Shown here: positions 24,755 through 32,636 of the stretch, in pieces
Position numbering within the stretch: position 1 is the first letter of the stretch
Layout: each line of letters opens with the position of its first letter
DNA from: JAPXRI01 sp033813635
Lineage (GTDB): Bacteria; Bacillota; Clostridia; Oscillospirales; QAMX01
Assembly (NCBI GenBank): GCA_033813635.1
Contig: JAPXRI010000001.1
Coordinates: forward strand, 124,001-188,000
Reading direction: 5' to 3'
DNA length: 64,000 nt
Position numbers and translations under genes: made by a program
Notes under the pieces: model-generated
Told to the model about the DNA's origin: nothing
Databases searched by the model: none
What the model saw: the letters and a program-made list of their open reading frames with translations, nothing else

Positions 24755-25354
24755 ATGAAAGATATGAAACAGATCATCGCAAACAATATCATTTCGCTTC
24801 GAAAGGCGCAGAACATGACCCAGGCCGAACTCGCCTCGAAGCTGAATTATACCGACAAGGCGGTCTCGAAATGGGAGCGCGCGGAGTCGGTGCCGGACGT
24901 CACCGTAATCAAGGAAATCGCCGACGTGTTTTCGGTCACCGTCGATTACCTGATGAGCGAGGAGCACGACGAGGAGAAGCCGGAGCCCGCGATAATCTCA
25001 AAACACCGGAATCGCAACCGCGTAATCATCACTCTGCTCTCCGTCACGCTTGTGTTTTTTATCGCGACGATCGTTTTCGTTATACGCGGTCTTCTCTCGT
25101 TTAAAATCACCCAGTCCATCTGGATGTGCTACATTTACGCCGTCCCCGTCGCATGCGTTGTGCTGCTTGTGTTCAACTCTATCTGGGGAAAGCGCATTTT
25201 CAACTTCGTGATAATCTCGCTCCTTTTATGGAGCATCCTCACCGCGCTCTACTTAAGCTTTTTGCCCAAACACATATGGCTTATTTTCATCATCGGCATC
25301 CCCGCGCAGGTTATTATCCTGCTATGGTCAAACCTTAAGCTGAAATTCAAATAG
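24755..25354 (+). CDS. XRE-family helix-turn-helix regulator with membrane tail
   Basis: A 199-residue protein. Residues about 8-62 form an XRE-type DNA-binding domain (RKAQNMTQAELASKLN, TDKAVSKWERAESVPD, ADVFSVTVDYL). The C-terminal part has four hydrophobic helices at about residues 88-110, 120-140, 147-165 and 170-192. Such membrane-tethered HTH proteins are common in Clostridia and may sense an envelope or small-molecule signal. GGAGG is 13 bases before the ATG, which is rather far; a second ATG three codons later is possible. It lies 11 bases before the TIM-barrel gene on the same strand, so it probably regulates or is co-transcribed with this sugar cluster. Confidence 0.85.
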   Translation: MKDMKQIIANNIISLRKAQNMTQAELASKLNYTDKAVSKWERAESVPDVTVIKEIADVFSVTVDYLMSEEHDEEKPEPAIISKHRNRNRVIITLLSVTLVFFIATIVFVIRGLLSFKITQSIWMCYIYAVPVACVVLLVFNSIWGKRIFNFVIISLLLWSILTALYLSFLPKHIWLIFIIGIPAQVIILLWSNLKLKFK

Positions 25355-25365
25355 AGGTAAGCAAA

Positions 25366-26196
25366 ATGGACAAAATCGGCGTATCTCTCCCGCCTGTCAT
25401 TTTTTCTGACAGCCCTATAAACACTGAAATTCAAAAAGAGCTCGCCTTTATCGGGGGAACGAACGCGCTTCTCCGCGCGCTTCGCGAAAGCGGCGTTTCC
25501 CATATCGAGCTTCGCGCGCTGTCCCCGCTTGACGATGGCACAGCGGCGGATCGCATCGCGGACAGGCTCGTCGAGGCGGGCTTTTCCTACACCGTGCACT
25601 CCGCGCTCGCGGATATTTCCGGCAAGGCGTTTTTAAGCTCTCTGCCAGACCCTCCGGACGGTGTTATGACCGTCACGGTACACGCGTTCTCGTCCTTGGG
25701 GTCAAGGGAAGAAAACGCCCTGAAAACCATCGCGAAGCTTAAGGAGTGGTGTCTCGCAGCGGAGAACGCGTGCTTTCCCCTGAAGCTCGCCGTCGAGGTG
25801 AACAGGCGCAAGGGTCGCCCGGACCCCGGCGATTCCTGGGAGGGAGCGGTCTCCCTCGCCGACGCCGTCGGCTCTCCGCTCTGCGGCCTTTGCTTTGATT
25901 TCGGCCATTACCGCTATAACATGCTCCACTTCGGCAGCGACCCGATGCAAATCCCCGCCCTCGGAGATTTGAAAAAAGTGATACACACCCATATACACGG
26001 GCTTGTGGACGACAAAACCCACAACCCGCTCGTCCCCGGCTCGCTGCCGCTCCGCGAATATGTCCGCGCGCTGAAAAGCGCCGGTTACGGTGGGATCTGG
26101 AACCTTGAAATCGATTTTGCCAAATTCTCCGCCGGCGGCGCGCCGCTTGACGGGATATTGAAAAGCGTTTCCGAACTGAAAGAGGCGCTCGTATGA
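25366..26196 (+). CDS. TIM-barrel sugar phosphate isomerase/epimerase
   Basis: A 276-residue AP-endonuclease-2-like (xylose-isomerase-like) barrel. Metal-ligand blocks visible are AVEVNRRKG near residue 143, CFDFGHYRY near residue 178, THIHGLVDDKTHNPL near residue 208 and GGIWNLEID near residue 245, giving the Glu-Asp-His-Glu set. Members isomerise or epimerise keto sugars or inosose-type compounds; the substrate is not determinable. GAGG precedes the ATG by 8 bases. The stop overlaps the next gene's start by 4 bases (ATGA), showing translational coupling to the metallo-hydrolase. Confidence 0.82.
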   Translation: MDKIGVSLPPVIFSDSPINTEIQKELAFIGGTNALLRALRESGVSHIELRALSPLDDGTAADRIADRLVEAGFSYTVHSALADISGKAFLSSLPDPPDGVMTVTVHAFSSLGSREENALKTIAKLKEWCLAAENACFPLKLAVEVNRRKGRPDPGDSWEGAVSLADAVGSPLCGLCFDFGHYRYNMLHFGSDPMQIPALGDLKKVIHTHIHGLVDDKTHNPLVPGSLPLREYVRALKSAGYGGIWNLEIDFAKFSAGGAPLDGILKSVSELKEALV

Positions 26197-27017
26197 TAGA
26201 GACATGGCGAGAAAACGCGAGAAAATACGCCCTTTTCAATTTTGAAGCGATGAACCGCCGCATTTTCGGCGAAGCTGCGGCGGCGACGGACGACTTCGTC
26301 TGGCTCTCATCCCCCTCCGGCTATGTGCTCAAGACAGCCGGCGTTATCTGGGGAGTGGACCTACGCGCTTATCAAAACGCGCGGTTTTCGCCCGAGGAGC
26401 TTTCACTGCTCGATTTTCTGCTGATTACTCACAGGCACAGCGACCATTATGACGAAACCGTCCTCGCCGCCCTAACCGGGTCGAAGACAAAGCTCGTTCT
26501 CCCGGATTTCATCGGCGAAAACGAGCGCGTGTTTAAAGAAAACGGCGCGTCCGTTATAAGAATAGGTGCCGGGGAGGAAATAACGCTTTCGGGAATCAAA
26601 ATCCGCGCGTTCGAAAGCCTGCACTTCCGGAAAGACGGCGTCCGTGGCACCGCCGAACTCGGCTACCATGTTTTCACCGGCGGAAAATCCCTGCTGTTCC
26701 CGGCCGACGTCCGAAACTACGACGTCTCCCGGCTGCCTGGTCTGAGAGCAGACACGGTGTTCGCCCATGTCTGGCTCGGCGAGGAAATGGCAGACAAACC
26801 GCCCGATTTTGAGACGGTAAGGTCGTTTGGCGAATTTTATACCGCCTTCCGCCCATCCCGGGTATTTCTCGCGCATCTCTACGACACCGGCAGAAAGCCC
26901 TCGGAGATGTGGCGCTATGAGCACGCCGGCCTCGCGGCGGACGCGATCCTCGGCCTCGCCCCCGAGACCGACGTCGTCGTCCCGAGGCTCGGCCGAAAAT
27001 ACCCGCTGTTTTCGTAA
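26193..27017 (+). CDS. MBL-fold metallo-hydrolase, UlaG-like
   Basis: A 274-residue metallo-beta-lactamase-fold protein. ITHRHSDHYDE near residue 75 is the H-x-H-x-D-H metal motif. FPADVRNYD near residue 170 and FLAHLYDTG near residue 228 supply the later Asp and His ligands. UlaG-like enzymes are lactonases acting on ascorbate 6-phosphate and relatives; the pairing with an isomerase/epimerase fits a sugar-lactone step but this is inference. Its start overlaps the upstream isomerase stop. Confidence 0.82.
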   Translation: MIETWRENARKYALFNFEAMNRRIFGEAAAATDDFVWLSSPSGYVLKTAGVIWGVDLRAYQNARFSPEELSLLDFLLITHRHSDHYDETVLAALTGSKTKLVLPDFIGENERVFKENGASVIRIGAGEEITLSGIKIRAFESLHFRKDGVRGTAELGYHVFTGGKSLLFPADVRNYDVSRLPGLRADTVFAHVWLGEEMADKPPDFETVRSFGEFYTAFRPSRVFLAHLYDTGRKPSEMWRYEHAGLAADAILGLAPETDVVVPRLGRKYPLFS

Positions 27018-27024
27018 ATAGGTC

Positions 27025-27053
27025 TTTCAATCCGAATTCCCGTATGTTAAAAT
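27025..27053 (+). promoter_or_regulatory. Candidate promoter of the ROK/mannosidase genes
   Basis: TTTCAA (27025-27030) and TAAAAT (27048-27053) with 17-base spacing, about 50 bases before the ROK start codon. A small CCGCG/CGCGG hairpin lies in the leader. Confidence 0.5.
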
Positions 27054-27101
27054 AAGCTGAAATTCAACCTGCCGCGCAACGCGGCGGATAGGAGTGGCAA
27101 T

Positions 27102-28073
27102 ATGGCTGCAGCTTCTCCGGCTTACTATGCCGGGCTTGATATCGGCGGCACAAAGTGCGCCTGCGTTATTGGGAGGGCTTTTGAGGACGGCGGGCTTGAG
27201 ATTCTCGAGCGGAACGCCGTCAAAACGGACACCTCCGTTTCACCTTATGAAATGCTTTCAAGGCTTGACGCGTTCCTCTCGCCGGCGTTCGAAAAATACC
27301 CGTTGAAAGCCGTCGGCGTAAGCTGCGGCGGCCCGCTCGACAGCCGCCGCGGCGTGATCATGTCGCCTCCCAACCTCCCGGGGTGGGACGATGTGCATAT
27401 CACCGAGTATCTTGAAAAAAAATACGGCGTTCCGGCAAAGCTCCAGAACGACGCCAACGCCTGCGCCTACGCCGAATTCAAATTCGGCGCCGGCAGGGGC
27501 TGCGAAAACATGGTTTTCTGCACTATGGGTACCGGCTTTGGGGCCGGTCTCATCCTCAACGGAGCGCTCTACTCCGGCACGACCGACTTCGCCGGTGAGA
27601 TAGGCCATATCCGGCTGAGCGACCAGGGCCCGGTGGGCTACACCAAACGCGGCTCCGTGGAGGGCTGGTGCAGCGGCGGCGGCATCGCCCAGCAGGGCAA
27701 AATCGCGGCGCTTGAAATGCTGCAGGCCGGGAAAAAGACCGCCTTCTGCTCTTCCCTTGCCGAGCTTGACAAAATCACCGCGAAAACCCTCGGCGACGCG
27801 GCCGACGCGGGCGACGAAACGGCGATCGCGGTCTACCGCGAGTGCGGGCGGTATCTCGGAAAAGCCCTCGCGATCGTCATCGACCTTTTAAACCCGCAGA
27901 AAATCGTAATCGGCTCGATTTTCGTCCGCAGCGAAGGACTGCTCCGCGCCTCGATGCAGCAGGTGATAGACGCGGAGTGCCTCCCCGCCGCGTCCAACGC
28001 GTGCAAGGTCGTCCCGGCTGAGCTCGGGGAGAAGCTCGGCGACATCGCCGCTCTTTCCGTCGCGATGCTGTGA
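27102..28073 (+). CDS. ROK family protein, sugar kinase-like
   Basis: A 323-residue ROK protein without an N-terminal HTH, so a kinase rather than a repressor. GLDIGGTKCACVIG near residue 10 is the phosphate-binding loop. LQNDANACAYAEFKFG near residue 110 holds the catalytic Asp, and MGTGFGAGLILNG and FAGEIGHIRL follow. The usual zinc motif C-x-C-G-x-x-G-C is absent: the aligned stretch reads VGYTKRGSVEG, so three cysteines are replaced although the preceding His is kept. The sugar is probably a hexose such as glucose, mannose or an amino sugar. AGGAG is 7 bases before ATG. The GH38 mannosidase gene follows after 37 bases, suggesting it phosphorylates released mannose. Confidence 0.87.
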   Translation: MAAASPAYYAGLDIGGTKCACVIGRAFEDGGLEILERNAVKTDTSVSPYEMLSRLDAFLSPAFEKYPLKAVGVSCGGPLDSRRGVIMSPPNLPGWDDVHITEYLEKKYGVPAKLQNDANACAYAEFKFGAGRGCENMVFCTMGTGFGAGLILNGALYSGTTDFAGEIGHIRLSDQGPVGYTKRGSVEGWCSGGGIAQQGKIAALEMLQAGKKTAFCSSLAELDKITAKTLGDAADAGDETAIAVYRECGRYLGKALAIVIDLLNPQKIVIGSIFVRSEGLLRASMQQVIDAECLPAASNACKVVPAELGEKLGDIAALSVAML

Positions 28074-28110
28074 TAACAAACCTTATTATTAGAAAAAGAG
28101 AGGTAATCAT

Positions 28111-30609
28111 ATGTCCGAAAAACCGAGTCTGCATCTGATCGGCAACGCGCATCTCGACCCGATATGGCTCTGGCGCTGGCAGGAGGGCTGCGGCGAAGTC
28201 CTGCAGACCTTCAGATCCGCGCTGGACAGGCTTAACGAATACCCGGATTTTGTTTTCACCTGCTCGTCCGCCGCCTACTACCGCTGGGTTGAAGAGATAG
28301 CGCCCGACATGTTTGCCGAGATAAAGAAACGCGTCGAGGAAGGCCGCTGGGTGCCCGTCAACGGCTGGTGGGTTCAGCCCGACTGCAACATGCCCTCCGG
28401 CGAAAGCTTCGCCAGGCACGCGCTTTACAGCCAGCTCTACTACCATGAAAAATTCGGCGTCATCTGCCGCACCGGCTATAACGTGGACTCCTTCGGCCAC
28501 AACGGGATGGTCCCGCAGCTCTTAAAGCTCGGCGGCATGAACGCCTACGTGATGATGCGCCCGGGCATGCACGAGAACCCGGACATACCCGAAAACCTGT
28601 TCTGGTGGCAGAGTCCGGACGGCACGAAGGTTCTCACCTACCGCATTCCGACCGGCTACGGCGAAAACGGCGAAAAGAACCTGACCCGCGCCATCTCCGA
28701 GCTTGAAAAGCGGATAGATAACACCGGCCACGGCATGATGCTGTTTTACGGCGTCGGCAACCACGGCGGCGGCCCGACCAGGAGCGACATCGAGTTTCTC
28801 CGGCGTAAGACAGAGGACGAGAACGGCTTTGAAATCAAATTCTCCTCGCCCGACGACTATTTCAAGGAGATCCTCGAGAGCAAGCCCGAACTGCCCGTCT
28901 GGTCCGACGATCTGCAGCACCACGCGAGCGGCTGCTACTCCGTGACAAGCGAGGTTAAAAAGCTGAACCGTCTCGCGGAAAACGCCCTCGCCTCCGCGGA
29001 AAAATGGAACACAATCGCCTCCAAAGTCGCTGATCTACCCGCAGGGACGAAGGAGTTTACCGAGGCCTGGAAGGACGTGCTGTTCAATCAGTTCCACGAC
29101 GTGCTCTGCGGCTGCTCGATTATGGAGGCCTACGACGATGTCAGGGAGTCGATGGGCCACGCGATGACAATCGCCGCCCGCGCCCAGAACAGCGCTCTCT
29201 TAAAGCTCTCCCGCCGTATCGACACCTGGATCGACGGCGTTTCTGACCCGGTCAATGTGGAAAGAAACTGCGTCACGGAGGTCCGCCATAACAGCGCGCC
29301 CGGCGGCTTTCCGCGCCCTGTGGTAGTCTTCAACCCGCTCTCCTACCCGGTGACCGTCCCCGTCCAGACCTATCAGCCCTCCGAAATGGTAAAGGACAGC
29401 GAGGGCAATCTGACGGCCTTCCAGAACGTCCGCTCCTCCCGCTCGAACGACACGCACCTCGACACCGTTTTTCTGGCGAAGCTCCCCGCGCTGGGCTACG
29501 CGACCTACTGGCTCTATCCGCGTACCAATGAAAACGGCGCGGTTAAGACTTCCGTCCGCGTGGACGGACTTACGATGGAAAATGAATTCATCCGCGTAAG
29601 GTTTGACAGACAAACCGGCTGTATCTCCCAGCTCATCGACAATAAGACGGGCTATGGCTATCTCTCCGGCCAGGGCGCCCGCCCCGTGGTGATCGACGAC
29701 GTCAAGACCGACACATGGGCACACGGTGTATTCAGATTCCACGACATCAAGGGCTATATGGAGCTTGTCTCGATCAAGCTCGTGGAGAGCGGCCCTCTCC
29801 GCGCCGTGATTCGCGTCAAGCACAGGTACAACAACTCGTTTTTGACGCAGAACTTCATCCTTGCCGAGGGTCAGAAAGTGCTCCGCGTCACATGCAAGGT
29901 TATCTGGCAGGAGCCCCATACGATGCTTAAAATGGCGTTCCCGCTGGCGGGAACCGACGAAATCTCAACCTACGAGATACCGAACGCCTATATCAAGCGC
30001 CCCTGCAACGGCGAGGAAGAGCCTGGACAGCAGTGGGCCGACCTCACCGTAACCGCTGGCTCTGAGCGCCGCGGCGTATCGATAATCACCGACTCCAAGT
30101 ACAGCTTTGACTGCCCGGGAGCGGAACTCAGGCTCACCGCGCTCCGCAACGCGATATTCGCGGACCATTTCTCCCATCGCCCGGACGCGGATTTCAACTA
30201 TACCGACGAGGGCCTGCAGCGGTTCGAGTACGGCATATACCCGCACTCCGGCGAGGTCGAGGCGACCGATATCGCTAAAGAGGCCGCTGCCTTCAACAAC
30301 CGCCCCGTCGCCGTCCCGATCGGCTACCATAAGGGCTGCGGAGAGCCCAGGATAAAGAGCTATCTCACAATCAACTCCGAAGCCGACGATGTAATCGCGA
30401 CCGCGTTCAAGCTCTCCGAGGACGGCTCCGGCTCGGCGATTATCCGCTTCTACGAGACTAAGGGTAAAAAGACCCGCGCGTTGATCAAATGCGAGCTGCT
30501 AGGCGTAGAATTTTACTCCGAGCTCGGGCCGCACGAGATCAAAACCTGCCGTATCGAGCCCGACGGGAAGATCTATGTGGTAAACTTCCTCGAAGGCATC
30601 GTAAAATAA
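28111..30609 (+). CDS. Alpha-mannosidase, glycoside hydrolase family 38
   Basis: An 832-residue exo-mannosidase. GNAHLDPIWLWRWQEG at residue 11 is the GH38 start with zinc-binding His and Asp. YNVDSFGHNGMVPQLL near residue 130 carries the nucleophile Asp and another metal ligand, and YGVGNHGGG near residue 215 is the third block. A central helical bundle and a C-terminal beta region follow, giving the family's usual length. There is no signal peptide, so it works in the cytoplasm on imported manno-oligosaccharides or glycan fragments. It lies in an apparent operon with ROK and UroD-like genes; no transporter is seen nearby. Confidence 0.94.
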   Translation: MSEKPSLHLIGNAHLDPIWLWRWQEGCGEVLQTFRSALDRLNEYPDFVFTCSSAAYYRWVEEIAPDMFAEIKKRVEEGRWVPVNGWWVQPDCNMPSGESFARHALYSQLYYHEKFGVICRTGYNVDSFGHNGMVPQLLKLGGMNAYVMMRPGMHENPDIPENLFWWQSPDGTKVLTYRIPTGYGENGEKNLTRAISELEKRIDNTGHGMMLFYGVGNHGGGPTRSDIEFLRRKTEDENGFEIKFSSPDDYFKEILESKPELPVWSDDLQHHASGCYSVTSEVKKLNRLAENALASAEKWNTIASKVADLPAGTKEFTEAWKDVLFNQFHDVLCGCSIMEAYDDVRESMGHAMTIAARAQNSALLKLSRRIDTWIDGVSDPVNVERNCVTEVRHNSAPGGFPRPVVVFNPLSYPVTVPVQTYQPSEMVKDSEGNLTAFQNVRSSRSNDTHLDTVFLAKLPALGYATYWLYPRTNENGAVKTSVRVDGLTMENEFIRVRFDRQTGCISQLIDNKTGYGYLSGQGARPVVIDDVKTDTWAHGVFRFHDIKGYMELVSIKLVESGPLRAVIRVKHRYNNSFLTQNFILAEGQKVLRVTCKVIWQEPHTMLKMAFPLAGTDEISTYEIPNAYIKRPCNGEEEPGQQWADLTVTAGSERRGVSIITDSKYSFDCPGAELRLTALRNAIFADHFSHRPDADFNYTDEGLQRFEYGIYPHSGEVEATDIAKEAAAFNNRPVAVPIGYHKGCGEPRIKSYLTINSEADDVIATAFKLSEDGSGSAIIRFYETKGKKTRALIKCELLGVEFYSELGPHEIKTCRIEPDGKIYVVNFLEGIVK

Positions 30610-30653
30610 GCTCCTTTTATAAAACCACGCTTTGAGAGGAATGGAGATTAATT

Positions 30654-31835
30654 ATGGCCAACGCATCAAGAAAAGAAACTCTTTCGCACCGCGAGCGTGT
30701 TCTCCGCGCAATCGAGCATAAAAGCGTCGACAGAATGCCGATTGATCTCGGCTGCCACTATTCCACCGGAATCTCCGCGTTTGCCTACTACAATCTGCGC
30801 AAGCACCTCGGTCTCTCCGCCGACAGCGTCGAGGTTATCGACCCCGGTCAGTTCCTTGCCCGCGTCGACTACGACGTGATGGAACGCTTTCATCTCGACG
30901 CGATCGTGCTTCACCCTGGCTACCCGAAAACCCGGCGCTGGAGCCCCCGCGGCTATTATGATTTTATAGTCCCGGAGGCGATGCAGCCCGAGCTACAGGA
31001 AAACGGCGCGTGGCACCTTTACAGAAAGGATAACCCCAACCGCCGCTCGGTGATGCCGAGAAACGGCTTCTTTTTCGACGGCGACGGCGGGGTCGACATG
31101 TGGGACATAAGCTCCGACGAGTGGTGGAGGCTTTTCTCAAAAGAGGCCGAGCGCATCCACAAGGAAACCGATTACTTCACGATGCTCTGCGGCTTCTCCG
31201 GATTTTTCGGCGATATCGACGAGTGCTGCCTGATGTATTCCGACCCAGATGTTTTCAGGGAACGAAACAAGGACCGCCTCGAACACCAGATAAAGCGCTT
31301 TACGGAGGCGTACCGCCGTATGCCCGGTTATTTCGAGTCTATCGAACTAAACGGAGACCTGGGAACCCAGTCCGCGCCCTACGTCTCCTGCGACGTGTAC
31401 GAGGACTGCACCTACCCCTACCTGAAGGAGTTCTGCCATGTGGTGCACGAGTCCAGCGATGTGAAGACCTTTATGCACTGCTGCGGCTCGATGCAGCCCT
31501 TCATCCCGTATCTGATAGACGCCGGCGTCGACATCATCAACCCCGTTCAGATCTCCGCGGCCAATATGGACCCGAAGGACTTGAAGGAAAAATACGGCGA
31601 TAAAATCTGCTTCTGGGGTGGCGGCTGCAACACCCAGTATGTCCTCGGCGCTAAGGGGCCCGAGGAGGTCAGGCAAAACGTCATCGAGCTGACGGACGTT
31701 TTCGCGAAGGGCTCGGGCTTTGTGTTCAACCAGGTTCACAACATTATGGGAAACGTCCCGCCCGAAAACATCGTCGCGATGCTCGATACGGCCTACGAGC
31801 AGAGCTTCAAATTCGGCGAGGAAAACCCCGCTTAA
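30654..31835 (+). CDS. Uroporphyrinogen decarboxylase-family protein (methyltransferase-like)
   Basis: A 393-residue UroD-fold protein. HRERVLRAIEHKSVDRMP at the N-terminus is the typical opening of the UroD/MtaA/CmuA superfamily. FMHCCGSMQPFIPYLIDAG near residue 285 contains the H-x-C-type zinc ligands used by corrinoid-dependent methyltransferases, and CFWGGGCNT follows. Tetrapyrrole genes are absent from the neighbourhood, so haem synthesis is unlikely. Members of this subgroup often lie in carbohydrate loci of gut Clostridia without known function. It follows GH38 by 44 bases with GGAG 7 bases before ATG. Its 3' end overlaps the converging gene by 3 bases. Confidence 0.78.
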   Translation: MANASRKETLSHRERVLRAIEHKSVDRMPIDLGCHYSTGISAFAYYNLRKHLGLSADSVEVIDPGQFLARVDYDVMERFHLDAIVLHPGYPKTRRWSPRGYYDFIVPEAMQPELQENGAWHLYRKDNPNRRSVMPRNGFFFDGDGGVDMWDISSDEWWRLFSKEAERIHKETDYFTMLCGFSGFFGDIDECCLMYSDPDVFRERNKDRLEHQIKRFTEAYRRMPGYFESIELNGDLGTQSAPYVSCDVYEDCTYPYLKEFCHVVHESSDVKTFMHCCGSMQPFIPYLIDAGVDIINPVQISAANMDPKDLKEKYGDKICFWGGGCNTQYVLGAKGPEEVRQNVIELTDVFAKGSGFVFNQVHNIMGNVPPENIVAMLDTAYEQSFKFGEENPA

Positions 31836-32443
31836 AGGAGCACCTTCGGAAGCCATATGTCCTCGGTTTTCCGCAGGTAGTTTCCCACCTCATCAGTGTT
31901 TCGCACGGGGATTCTCCGGCCGCTTACCTCGGCTTCCGGAATCACCAGCCAGCGCTTTGAAACGGGCATCAGCTCTCCGTCCCTGCCCGGCTCGAAGGAT
32001 AAGACCGAGATCACGGCCTCCGACCCGCTGCGCTTTAAAAAGGCCTCCATCGATACAAGTCCGTTTACTCTCCTGTGCAGGGGCGTCTCGTTACGCCCCT
32101 GCGCGTTTTTTATAATGTTTTTAAAGTCGGACGAACCCGCCCTTATCAGGTTGTCGTCAAAACCGCAGGTTTTATCCTGCGTAAAAATGTAAAAGCCTCC
32201 GCCGCCCGCCTCGCACATCAGAATCAGGTTCGGATTTGTCTCCGACAGAATCAGGCTTTTCAGCTTCTTCTGTGATATTTTCAGCCCGAGATCGGGCGGC
32301 ATCCCCAGGCAGTAGTACGCGCACACACCCGCGGCTCTGGGAAACGTCCCCACCTTTGACGGAGGTATGCCGATTCGGTCAAGATATAAAAGAACGCCGG
32401 CTGAAATCACCGGGTCCGTAAAAAACGAAATACTGTACTCCAT
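31832..32443 (-). CDS. Hypothetical protein
   Basis: A 203-residue soluble protein without signal peptide or membrane segment. I do not recognise the family. It contains a Gly-rich turn (CEAGGGGFYIF) and a C-terminal region with WLVIPEAEVSGRRIPV. The ATG at 32443 is preferred; a GTG five codons upstream is possible, and neither has a strong ribosome site. It is convergent with the UroD-like gene, sharing 3 bases at the stop codons, and lies downstream of the terminator of the FAD-dehydrogenase gene, so it is probably transcribed alone. Confidence 0.55.
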   Translation of the reverse strand: MEYSISFFTDPVISAGVLLYLDRIGIPPSKVGTFPRAAGVCAYYCLGMPPDLGLKISQKKLKSLILSETNPNLILMCEAGGGGFYIFTQDKTCGFDDNLIRAGSSDFKNIIKNAQGRNETPLHRRVNGLVSMEAFLKRSGSEAVISVLSFEPGRDGELMPVSKRWLVIPEAEVSGRRIPVRNTDEVGNYLRKTEDIWLPKVLL

Positions 32444-32517
32444 ATGTAAAATCGTCACTCTTCACCCGTAATATGTCTCTCGATACCATTATATTAACCC
32501 CCGGTCCGTTCGGACAT

Positions 32518-32559
32518 AAAAAGCGCCGTAAAATGTCGTTTTTGCATTTTACGGCGCTT
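32518..32559 (-). terminator. Intrinsic terminator of the cdaA-cdaR-FAD dehydrogenase operon
   Basis: A perfect 15-base-pair stem (arms 32521-32535 and 32545-32559, AAGCGCCGTAAAATG and its complement). On the minus strand it is followed by TTTTTATG. It lies about 80 bases beyond the FAD-dehydrogenase stop. Confidence 0.88.
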
Positions 32560-32636
32560 CATTACGGGCGGGCTTCATTGATTTTTGCATACTTCTTCGT
32601 ATGGAATCGTTATGTTGCGGCTTTCCGGTAAATACG

